Source of the DNA: Actinomycetes bacterium
Lineage (GTDB): Bacteria > Actinomycetota > Thermoleophilia > RBG-16-64-13
Length of the DNA stretch: 6,702 nucleotides
NCBI GenBank assembly: GCA_021815245.1
Contig: JAKAHF010000132.1
Coordinates: 1 to 6,702, forward strand
Reading direction: 5' to 3'
Shown here: positions 1-5,747 of the stretch, piece by piece
Layout: the number at the start of each line of letters is the position of its first letter
How positions within the stretch are numbered: position 1 is the first letter of the stretch
Translations under genes and position numbers: made by a program
Notes under the pieces: model-generated
What the model was told of the DNA's origin: nothing
What the model saw: the letters and a program-made list of their open reading frames with translations, nothing else
Database searches by the model: none

Positions 1-1155
1 GTTCATCCGCGCGACCTTCGCCTTGACTTCGTCTTCGGGCACGAGATTCTCGCGACTCTCGAATATGTAGTCGACGAGCTCTTTCGCGTTGCCGGAGCCC
101 ACGAGAGCTTCGGGACGGAGATGGGCCGGCGGACGCCGGGCGAAGATGCTGAGATCGGGAACGAACCCGAGATGCTTGGTGCCGGTCTTCTCGATGAGCG
201 CGATCGTCTGCTCCAACCAGTCGGAATCGATGAGGAAGGGGATGTGGAGTTCTTCTCCCATGCGCACGTCGAGCTCTTCGGCCAGAGGCAGCAATCGCTC
301 GTAGATCTCGAACGGGGTGACGCCGCCCCGCCAGTCGGTGGTCTTGCCGACGTTGTCGGCGACGCCCAGCGCCGAGGGCCACGAGCTGCCCAAACCCCGG
401 TACACCGTACACCCGAGGGTGTGGGCCAGACGCAGGTCTTGCGCGATCATCTCCACGATCTCGTCGAGGCTGAGCGCGCGATCGCGGTAGAGCTTCGTGT
501 CGGCGCCGCCATCGAGCGCCACGGGCGTCAGCCCATACTTGTCCATCCAACCGAACCACTGCTCCACCCACCAGCGAGGCGGGTCGGGGTAGTTGGGCAC
601 GACGGCCTCGGGCAGGAACTCGACACCCTCACAACCGAGGTCGGAGAGATCGGCCAGACAGTCTTCGAGCGTCATGGTGCCGGCCTGTAGATCGCCGTTG
701 TAGCTGTAGAGCGAGACGCAGAGCTTTGGCCGGGGACCATTGGTGGGCTCGGCGAACGACCCAGGCATCAGCACCAGTTTGTCGCGAAAGAAGAACGGCA
801 CCGGGTTGAACGGCATGTACGAGATGCGCAGCTTCACCGCCACCAGCACGTCGTGCACGCCGGGAGCGAGTCCGCCGGGCTTGTCGACGGTCAGGGTCGC
901 CGGTTCGAGCCAAGGCCAATGCACGTCGCCGATCTGCTCCATCTCGGGCAGGCGATAGGTACGTCCGCCTGTGCGGAAGCTCAGCCGGTCGCGTTCGAAC
1001 CGCTCACCATCGACGGTCACTTCGAGGTCTTCTATGAGCGACAGAGCGACGCCGCGGTAGTAGTTGGACTTCACCCGCAGCTGGAAGCCCGTGGCATTCG
1101 CGTCGTCGGGCACGTTCCTGAAGCCGCTCTGCAGGATGTTGTACTGCATGCCCAT
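1..1155 (-). CDS. Fused C-glycoside deglycosidase-like protein: DUF6379 (beta-type) domain + sugar isomerase/epimerase TIM barrel (alpha-type), 3' partial
   Basis: The frame is open from ATG 1155 to the window edge (385 codons, C-terminus missing). Residues 1-130 match my knowledge of DUF6379, the C-glycoside deglycosidase beta-subunit domain: a 'SFRN'-like start (GFRN 11-14), YYRG at 32-35, the strand LEVTVDG 44-50, GRTY 64-67, KPGGLAPG 92-99 and RISYMPFNP 110-118. From about residue 143 a xylose-isomerase-like TIM barrel begins (CVSLYSY, then GCEGVEF at 174-180). Likely metal ligands are E302 and H304 in GEELH and D334 in PDLS. Known enzymes of this type are alpha/beta complexes that cleave the C-C bond of 3-oxo-C-glycosides in the cytoplasm, with a metal in the alpha barrel. 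Fusion in one chain, beta part first, is unusual. No signal peptide is seen. AAGGAGG (1162-1168) lies 6 nt before ATG 1155; a second in-frame ATG at 1149 is possible. The exact substrate is unknown, and a 3-keto-sugar lyase or epimerase is an alternative. Confidence 0.85.
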   Translation of the reverse strand, partial: MGMQYNILQSGFRNVPDDANATGFQLRVKSNYYRGVALSLIEDLEVTVDGERFERDRLSFRTGGRTYRLPEMEQIGDVHWPWLEPATLTVDKPGGLAPGVHDVLVAVKLRISYMPFNPVPFFFRDKLVLMPGSFAEPTNGPRPKLCVSLYSYNGDLQAGTMTLEDCLADLSDLGCEGVEFLPEAVVPNYPDPPRWWVEQWFGWMDKYGLTPVALDGGADTKLYRDRALSLDEIVEMIAQDLRLAHTLGCTVYRGLGSSWPSALGVADNVGKTTDWRGGVTPFEIYERLLPLAEELDVRMGEELHIPFLIDSDWLEQTIALIEKTGTKHLGFVPDLSIFARRPPAHLRPEALVGSGNAKELVDYIFESRENLVPEDEVKAKVARMN

Positions 1156-1171
1156 GGACCTCCTCCTTCGT

Positions 1172-1187
1172 CGCCGGCGCGCCGGCG
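1172..1187. repeat. 16-bp perfect palindrome in the leader of the deglycosidase-like gene
   Basis: CGCCGGCGCGCCGGCG is its own reverse complement and is also a tandem copy of the 8-mer CGCCGGCG. In the minus-strand transcript it could fold as a 6-bp stem with a 4-nt CGCG loop, ending 3 nt before the AAGGAGG ribosome binding site of the gene starting at 1155. It could be a protein operator or an RNA hairpin affecting initiation. In GC-rich DNA such a palindrome can also arise by chance, so its function is unproven. Confidence 0.4.
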
Positions 1188-1263
1188 CAAACGGTCACTC
1201 GACACTGCCACAGAATAGCTCACGGCATAGACGTCGAGCGCGTCCATGGATCGACCGCACGGC

Positions 1264-1746
1264 CTACTTGTTCGTCAAGAACGTGAGGATGGCGAGATGG
1301 TTGTAGTCGTGCTTGCGCAGGTCGCGCGCCACCACCGCGATGTCGGGGCGGGCAGTCTCGCTCACGACGCGAGACGAGAGCCCGATCTCGGCGCGCTCGA
1401 TGTCGGCGCCGACGGCGTAGGCCGCGTCAAGCGACGTGGTGCCCCGCTCGACGAGATCGTCGTACCTCTCCTGCAAGGCCGGGTCGTCGAACGACCCCGG
1501 CTTGAGGATGGTCAGCCGGTTCGGCACGCCGTTACGGTCGAGGATCGTCCGCAGGGTGCTCGTATGTCGCTCCTCTTCCTCGGCGAGGCAGTAGAACACC
1601 TGCACTCCCCACCTATCGTGGAATGCCGTATAGAGATCGCGGGCAAGCCTCTCCTCTTCGCCCAGGCGCACCAACTGCTGTGTGAGCGCGGCATCTATGG
1701 TCGTCGCACTCGTCACGATCATGCGTTCTTCGAGAAGTGCGTTCAC
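1264..1746 (-). CDS. DUF2202 ferritin-like domain protein
   Basis: A 160-residue soluble protein that fits DUF2202, a ferritin-like four-helix family of unknown function found in bacteria and archaea. Helix 1 carries GEEERLARDLY (29-39), the family's 'EEEKLARD-Y' signature. Helix 2 carries EEEERH (56-61) with the ExxH pair E58/H61. The motif SFDDPALQERYDDLV (85-99) is the usual 'F-DP-LQ-LY--L' segment. Helix 3 has E117 and E120 in DIERAEI, and helix 4 has NH at 149-150. These acidic and histidine residues are the expected diiron-type ligands, though metal binding is inferred. The start is GTG 1746, which has AAAGGGG 6-7 nt upstream; ATG 1722 lacks an equally good site. It lies 108 bp upstream of the deglycosidase-like gene on the same strand and 164 bp after the membrane protein gene, so co-transcription is uncertain. 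A role in iron handling or oxidative stress is a guess from the fold only. Confidence 0.88.
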   Translation of the reverse strand: MNALLEERMIVTSATTIDAALTQQLVRLGEEERLARDLYTAFHDRWGVQVFYCLAEEEERHTSTLRTILDRNGVPNRLTILKPGSFDDPALQERYDDLVERGTTSLDAAYAVGADIERAEIGLSSRVVSETARPDIAVVARDLRKHDYNHLAILTFLTNK

Positions 1747-1829
1747 GTCGATTCCCCTTTCTTCGTCCACCGGACCGCGACCGTCCGGATGCGTCTCATA
1801 GCTGCCTACACTCCAATCTAGGCGGCGAA

Positions 1830-1866
1830 GATCAGGATTCTGTGAACGAGAGATGAGGATTCTGTG
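1830..1866. repeat. Pair of 15-bp direct repeats at 22-bp pitch, candidate operator for the DUF2202 gene
   Basis: GATCAGGATTCTGTG (1830-1844) and GATGAGGATTCTGTG (1852-1866) differ at one base and start exactly 22 bp apart, about two helical turns, so a protein could bind both on one face of the DNA. They lie in the gap between the membrane protein stop and the DUF2202 start, roughly 84-120 bp upstream of GTG 1746. The core octamer recurs inverted at 1209-1216 (CACAGAAT) upstream of the deglycosidase-like gene. The regulatory role is inferred, and no regulator gene is present. Confidence 0.4.
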
Positions 1867-1910
1867 CCGCCGGGCGAGTCGAGTGCCGGTCGAACGGCGG
1901 CAACGCGTCG

Positions 1911-2615
1911 TCAGCGCGAGACCGGCAGGGGCTCGGGCTGCGACGAGCGGCGGCGACGCGTGCCGAGAACGACAAGGGTGACCCCGATGGCGAGAATCAC
2001 GACCCCGCCGGCGAGCAGACCGGCGATCGCGACCGGAATGATGCCGAAACGCGCACTCAGCGTCATGTCGACCACTACCGGCGGACTGGCGTCGGCGTTC
2101 ATGACGACGATGGCCCAGTCGCCCTCGCGCAGTTCCCACTCCAGCGTCTGAGACCCGGTGCCCGAGACGTGGGCCTCCCAGAAGGTCTGCTTCGTCGGGA
2201 GAGCGGGCAGTTTCGTGCCGTCGACATGCTCGTATTCGACCGATTCGGAGTCGATGTCGATGCTGGTGACCCGGTCGCGGGTCACCCCCGACAGATACTT
2301 GGTCAGCCGGGCGGTGGGCGCGACACCGATGAACACCGGAGCGGGCAGTTGCGATGTTCCCGTTATGCGGACGGTCGCCCGTGCGTTGGCAAGAGCCCAC
2401 GTCACCCAGCCGTTGGGCACCTGTGTGTTGATGTCGGGAGCCGTGAGGGCGAATCCGTTGCTGCCGACGGTCTGGGTGGGAGTGGTGACGTACCCGCCAT
2501 CGGCGGCCAGCGAGCGCTCGATGCCGAAGACGAAGCCCCCGACCCCGACAGCCGCCGCGCCGAGAAGGCAGAACACGAGGCCCAGGGTCACGAGGAATAT
2601 CTTGAGCGGCAGCAT
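1911..2615 (-). CDS. Two-helix actinobacterial membrane protein with an extracytoplasmic domain, function unknown
   Basis: A 234-residue protein. A hydrophobic helix spans about residues 5-32 after a single lysine. A polar, probably beta-rich domain follows (about 33-188), then a second helix at about 191-218 and a basic tail (RRRR at 220-223). By the positive-inside rule both ends should be cytoplasmic and the middle outside. The motifs PVFIGVAPTA (93-102), KYLSGVTRDRVTSID (106-120), QTFWEAHVSG (143-152) and GDWAIVVMNADAS (165-177) recur in my memory of uncharacterised actinobacterial membrane proteins; I know no named function. ATG 2615 is the only sensible start, directly before the helix, since the frame upstream has no membrane or domain features. 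No clear Shine-Dalgarno sequence precedes it, so initiation may be weak or leaderless. The 2668-2702 dyad cluster lies upstream. A start further up the frame is unlikely but not excluded. Confidence 0.75.
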   Translation of the reverse strand: MLPLKIFLVTLGLVFCLLGAAAVGVGGFVFGIERSLAADGGYVTTPTQTVGSNGFALTAPDINTQVPNGWVTWALANARATVRITGTSQLPAPVFIGVAPTARLTKYLSGVTRDRVTSIDIDSESVEYEHVDGTKLPALPTKQTFWEAHVSGTGSQTLEWELREGDWAIVVMNADASPPVVVDMTLSARFGIIPVAIAGLLAGGVVILAIGVTLVVLGTRRRRSSQPEPLPVSR

Positions 2616-2667
2616 CCGGCCAAGCTTACACGAGGTGCCTGCTGTTGACACCCGTGCGTTCTGCGCC

Positions 2668-2702
2668 CATCGTAACCTTCGTATACGATGTTTCGTACGA
2701 AG
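2668..2702. promoter_or_regulatory. Cluster of overlapping dyads between the membrane protein gene and the aldo/keto reductase scar
   Basis: Several inverted repeats overlap here: CATCGTA/TACGATG (2668-2674 with 2684-2690), the 10-bp palindrome TCGTATACGA (2679-2688), TACGA-TGTT-TCGTA (2684-2697) and the 10-bp palindrome TTCGTACGAA (2692-2701). A perfect -35 hexamer TTGACA lies at 2645-2650 reading rightward, with a weak -10 (CATCGT, 2668-2673) 17 bp on, inside the first dyad. The arrangement resembles a TetR-type operator in a divergent promoter region, serving the minus-strand membrane protein gene and the former plus-strand reductase gene. No regulator gene is in the window, so the binding protein is unknown. 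Confidence 0.45.
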
Positions 2703-2759
2703 CGAGCGCCCGGGAAGGGACCGCGGCGCACCAGTGGATTCCGGCGGAAAGGACTTCTC

Positions 2760-2996
2760 ACGCGGTACGCGACTATCCCGGGTATCGAAAAGCCTGTCTC
2801 GCGGCTCGTACAGGGCACCGGCATGATCGGCTCGGAGCACCTACCGGCAAGCTTCGCCCTTCTCGATCGAGCCTCCGAGCCGGCTTGCACGGCGTTCGAC
2901 ACCGCTCGCGTCTACCGCAACGGCGACAGCGAGCACATCCTCGGGCGATGGGTCGAGGACCGCGGAGTGCGTGAGCAGATTCCGCCCTGGGTCTGA
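2760..2996 (+). pseudogene. Aldo/keto reductase remnant (N-terminal fragment only)
   Basis: The 78 codons read as the first strands and helices of an aldo/keto reductase barrel: IPGIEKPVSRLVQGT (6-20), FALLDRASE (32-40), then TAFDTARVY (44-52) and GDSEHILGRWV (55-65). D47 and Y52 of the catalytic Asp-Tyr-Lys-His set are present; the region holding Lys and His is absent. Intact relatives are about 300 residues or more. The expected start codon is ACG (2760-2762) instead of ATG, yet a good Shine-Dalgarno GGAAAGGA (2746-2753) sits 6 nt before it, so start-codon loss is likely. After REQ (71-73) the similarity stops and a TGA follows. In the next frame, 2974-3031 reads as a short helical tail (ALGLTDDPADRLAAG then TGA) that could be the old C-terminus left by an internal deletion; this part is inference. 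The fragment is probably inactive. Confidence 0.75.
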
Positions 2997-3046
2997 CCGA
3001 CGACCCCGCCGACCGGCTCGCGGCCGGCTGAGCGCGGCCGGGACAC

Positions 3047-4960
3047 CTACCACAACTGATAGAGCATGCCGAAGTAGAGATAGCCGCCGTAGTAGTCCGT
3101 CTGCACGGGCTTGCCGTGGCCCTGCACCCACTGGGCGACGAGAAAGCTGCTGCCGAAGCCGCCGGTGATAGCGCCGAGGCCGCCAAGCATCACATAGCGA
3201 ACCTGCCTGCCATCGACCAACAGTCTGAACTCAGCGAGGCTGGGTGCCGGATCGGTGCCATCGAAGCCACCGAGGGAGATCACCGGTTCGCCGGTGGCGA
3301 TGATGAACGGGGCCGAGACAAGCGCTCCTTGAGCCGCCACGAGAAAGCGCGCGTCGCCCTGGTTGGCGATCAGGTACTCCACCAGCCGCTTGTCTGACAC
3401 CCGCTGGCCGAAAGGCTTCACCGCGCTCGACTCATCGGCGCTCCCGGCGGTCGAAGCAGCCGGCACTCCGGCTCCCCCTGACGTGTCGGTCATGAAGGCA
3501 AACCGCGTGGCCGCTTGAGGCCCGGCGGTGGCGAAGACCCCGTCGACACTCCGTGCCGCGGTGCTGACCGAATAGGCAACCGGACCGGCCAGGGCGGAGG
3601 CTAGGGCGATCGTCGCCGCCACCCCCGTGATCGCGGTCCACGGGCGACCGCCACGCGGCCAAACCATCACCCCGACGAGCCCTGCCGCCCCCACCCCGGC
3701 CGCAATCAGGATGCCCGCGGCCAACCCGGGCGCGTAGGCGGGGGTGCGCGATAGCAGCAGACGAGCCAACAGGGCAGTGCAGACGAGAACCGCCGGCAAC
3801 AACCAGGCCGTGAGGCGGTGCCTCCGGCCCATGCGCCAGAGAGCGACGGCGCCTCCCCCGGCGAGAGCCGCCAGCGCCGGAGCGAGCACCACCACGTAGT
3901 AGGGATGAAGCACACCCTTCGCAAGGCTGAAGAGAACGAGACAGACGACGGCCCAAAGACCCCACAGCAGATACCCCGCCCGCACTCGATCGGCGCGCGC
4001 TCCCCGGCGAGTGACCCAGAGACCCGCGAGCAAACCGACCAGCGCCAGCGGGATGAGCCATGCGATCTGCCCCCCGAACTGCTCGTTGAACATGCGCAAC
4101 CAACCCGCTTCACCGCTGAAGTTGGGCACCGATGGTGGCGTTGACAGATAGCCGGCGTTGCGGCTGAACACCAGGTCGAGCACCGAGCCGCTCGTGCTTC
4201 CTCCCACGTGCGGTCGCGAAGCCCGCGGCCAGAGTTCGACCACCGCCACCCACCAGCCCCCCGCTGCTGCCAATGCCGCCAGCCCCGCGAGCGACTGGAG
4301 CAACCTGCGCCCCACGCGGCGAGGACCACACACCAGGTAGGTCAGCACGAAGGCCGGCGCCACGACGAATGCCTCGAGCATCTTGGTGAGAAAAGCCAAG
4401 CCGAGAATCGCTCCGCACAGTACGATCTTACCCGTCGAACCCGTCTCGAGAGCCGACCAGAGGGCCCAAGCCGCGCAGAGGAACAAGAGCGTGAGCAGCG
4501 CATCGGGAGCGTTCAGCCGGAACATGACGACCGCCACCGGAGTGACGGCAAAAGCGAGCGCCGCCAGCAACGCGGCCGCCTCGCCCTGCCATCGCCGCGC
4601 CAGGTGGTGCAGTATCAACACCGATGCGACCCCGGCCAGCGCCTGGGGCAGCAGGATGCTCCAACTCGAAAAGCCGAAGACCCGGACGAACAGGCCCGGC
4701 ACCCAGAGCGATGCAGGCAGCTTGTCGACCGTCGTGTACGACGCCGGATCGAACGCTCCAAAGAACCAGGCCTTCCAGCTGAGGCTGCCGCTCTTGACCG
4801 CCGCGGCATAGTAGATGTTGCCCATGCCGTTGCGCGAGAGACCCCACACGAAGAGCGCGAGGGCCAGCGATGTCACAGCGGCAAGACCGGCCCAGGCCCG
4901 CCAGGGCCTCTGCGCGACACCCAGGCCTTTGAACCACCGCGGCATGCTCCGGCGGCGCAC
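3047..4960 (-). CDS. GT39/YkcB-like polytopic membrane glycosyltransferase (ArnT/PMT superfamily)
   Basis: A 637-residue protein with about a dozen hydrophobic helices. The first is at about 22-41. The large first outer loop carries NIYYAAAVKSGSLSWKAWFF (48-67), FDP at 70-72 and TTVDKLPASLWV (76-87). This loop, with D71 and D79, is the hallmark of bacterial GT39/ArnT-like enzymes that move a sugar from a polyprenyl-phosphate carrier onto an acceptor outside the membrane. NAPDALL (150-156) and HPYYVV (352-357) are further family motifs. The last ~115 residues (SDKRLVEYLIANQGDARFLVA, from 522) form the extracytoplasmic C-terminal domain seen in YkcA/YkcB-type putative mannosyltransferases. Acceptor and sugar are unknown. 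The start is GTG 4960, with GGGGA 7 nt upstream; ATG 4945 has only a GGAG too close to it. It follows the cupin gene by 48 bp, so the two may share a transcript. No partner polyprenyl-phosphate sugar synthase is visible. Confidence 0.92.
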   Translation of the reverse strand: MRRRSMPRWFKGLGVAQRPWRAWAGLAAVTSLALALFVWGLSRNGMGNIYYAAAVKSGSLSWKAWFFGAFDPASYTTVDKLPASLWVPGLFVRVFGFSSWSILLPQALAGVASVLILHHLARRWQGEAAALLAALAFAVTPVAVVMFRLNAPDALLTLLFLCAAWALWSALETGSTGKIVLCGAILGLAFLTKMLEAFVVAPAFVLTYLVCGPRRVGRRLLQSLAGLAALAAAGGWWVAVVELWPRASRPHVGGSTSGSVLDLVFSRNAGYLSTPPSVPNFSGEAGWLRMFNEQFGGQIAWLIPLALVGLLAGLWVTRRGARADRVRAGYLLWGLWAVVCLVLFSLAKGVLHPYYVVVLAPALAALAGGGAVALWRMGRRHRLTAWLLPAVLVCTALLARLLLSRTPAYAPGLAAGILIAAGVGAAGLVGVMVWPRGGRPWTAITGVAATIALASALAGPVAYSVSTAARSVDGVFATAGPQAATRFAFMTDTSGGAGVPAASTAGSADESSAVKPFGQRVSDKRLVEYLIANQGDARFLVAAQGALVSAPFIIATGEPVISLGGFDGTDPAPSLAEFRLLVDGRQVRYVMLGGLGAITGGFGSSFLVAQWVQGHGKPVQTDYYGGYLYFGMLYQLW

Positions 4961-4967
4961 TATGACA

Positions 4968-4999
4968 TCCCCGCTACGGGTACGGAGCTCTGAAGCGGG
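4968..4999 (-). promoter_or_regulatory. Possible hairpin covering the ribosome binding site of the glycosyltransferase gene
   Basis: In the minus-strand transcript CCCGCT (4999-4994) can pair with AGCGGG (4975-4970) across an 18-nt loop. The second arm overlaps the GGGGA ribosome binding site (4972-4968) of the gene starting at GTG 4960. Pairing would hide the site and lower initiation. The stem is only 6 bp and the loop is long, so this is a weak call. Confidence 0.2.
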
Positions 5000-5008
5000 C
5001 TCGGACTG

Positions 5009-5470
5009 TTATGAGGGCTTGTCGGGATTGAAGCTCGTGGTCGAGGTGAATCCTGGAGCGAACATCACGTGCCCGAACATGATCGGCCGGTCGACCCGCT
5101 TGAAGTTGAGCGGGCAATGCGGAAGATCCTTGGGGATGTATATCCAGGTCGTGCTGGTGATGGTGTAGACCTCCGCGTCATCGCCCTCACCGATGGTGAA
5201 CTCGATCTCGGCCCCAAAATCGGCGAAGTCCATGGGATTGCCACCGATGAAGTAGAGATACTCGGCCACGTTGTGAACGTGCGGTTGAGGGATCATGAGA
5301 AACGGGCGATACACCGGACGCAGGACCTGCGTGTAGGGCTCGTCCCAGCCTTCGGCCATACCCTGCTGGTTGACGCCGATGTAGCGCGGTTGATTGGGGT
5401 CGGTGTTGGCCGGGTTGGGGATGCCCCAGGGTTCTCTCATTACGAGCTTGCCGTACTTGCCGTCAGCCAC
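5009..5470 (-). CDS. Small single-domain cupin protein
   Basis: A 153-residue soluble protein (157 if started at ATG 5482). Numbered from ATG 5482, cupin motif 1 is PHVHNVAEYLYFIGG (67-81), with H68, H70 and E74 as probable metal ligands. Motif 2 is in YIPKDLPHCP (115-124), with H122 as the fourth ligand. The fold between them, EIEFTIGEGDDAEVYTITSTTWIYIP, is a typical beta-barrel run. The chain is about the length of stand-alone cupins, and no second domain is present. The N-terminal block LVMREPWGIPNP (13-24) looks like a conserved lead-in. The substrate is not recognisable; cupins range from isomerases and dioxygenases to sugar binders. I prefer GTG 5470 because GGAGG (5476-5480) lies 5 nt upstream and ATG 5482 has no such site. 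The glycosyltransferase gene follows at 48 bp. An upstream minus-strand reading frame ends 5 bp inside this gene. Confidence 0.85.
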   Translation of the reverse strand: MADGKYGKLVMREPWGIPNPANTDPNQPRYIGVNQQGMAEGWDEPYTQVLRPVYRPFLMIPQPHVHNVAEYLYFIGGNPMDFADFGAEIEFTIGEGDDAEVYTITSTTWIYIPKDLPHCPLNFKRVDRPIMFGHVMFAPGFTSTTSFNPDKPS

Positions 5471-5747
5471 GTTCGCCTCCATGAACTAGCAACTTGACCC
5501 ACGTGTGCAGTGAACCTCGGTCGCTGAGCCCGGTCTCGCCAACCAAGGCGCTCACACAATAGAACATCTGCTCCGCTTCTGCTGCAGAGAATCGCCGATG
5601 ATCGACACATCGCGCGTAGCATGAAGGCACGATCTGCCCTGTGGGCGCCAAGAAGATGGGCGCTGCCACGAGCTTGTGGCTGGTCGACGTCGACAGCGGA
5701 GACTGCCGGTGCCTCAAGTGGTGAGGGGCGCGCTAGAATGCCCGGCG
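5471..5747. other. Intergenic region between the divergent cupin and PD-(D/E)XK-like genes, with one doubtful small frame
   Basis: This 277-bp gap has lower GC than its flanks. It holds a minus-strand frame from TTG 5717 (or GTG 5669) to TGA 5465-5463, 84 codons at most. Its stop overlaps the cupin GTG as GTGGCTGA, a layout compatible with translational coupling. The peptide (AAPIFLAPTGQIVPSCYARC, then SAAEAEQMFYCVSALVGETG) matches no family I recognise. The frame lacks a clear ribosome binding site and its codon use is less GC-biased at third positions than its neighbours. It may be a real short gene, a remnant or chance. At the right end is the leaderless-type promoter of the next gene. Confidence 0.3.
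5734..5739 (+). promoter_or_regulatory. -10 hexamer TAGAAT positioned for a leaderless transcript
   Basis: TAGAAT (5/6 to TATAAT) ends 8 nt before ATG 5748, so transcription would begin at or next to the start codon. No Shine-Dalgarno sequence is present upstream of that ATG, which fits leaderless translation, common in actinobacteria. No convincing -35 hexamer is seen at 16-18 bp. Confidence 0.5.

Noticed and set aside
121..690. Long plus-strand frame opposite the deglycosidase-like gene
   Set aside because: It is the antisense shadow of a GC-rich gene with clear domain content on the minus strand; the peptide is rich in H, R, V and D in a way typical of antisense frames.
1246..1821. Plus-strand frame of about 190 codons
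   Set aside because: It is antisense to the DUF2202 gene, whose motifs are unmistakable, and has no family features of its own.
1264..2400. Upstream extension of the DUF2202 frame to about 378 codons
   Set aside because: The extension overlaps the membrane protein gene in another frame and gives R/H/G-rich low-information sequence. GTG 1746 with a good ribosome binding site explains the gene.
2616..2840. Extension of the membrane protein frame to 309 codons
   Set aside because: It would run through the dyad cluster and antisense to the reductase remnant, and it would bury the N-terminal helix inside the protein.
3021..3040. GC-rich inverted repeat CGGCCG-N8-CGGCCG just past the glycosyltransferase stop
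   Set aside because: The position suits a terminator, but the stem is only 6 bp, each arm is itself palindromic, and no T-tract follows on the minus strand.
4208..4993. Plus-strand frame of 261 codons opposite the glycosyltransferase gene
   Set aside because: The peptide is an R/E/Q/P-rich shadow frame with no domains; the minus strand encodes a clear GT39-like enzyme.
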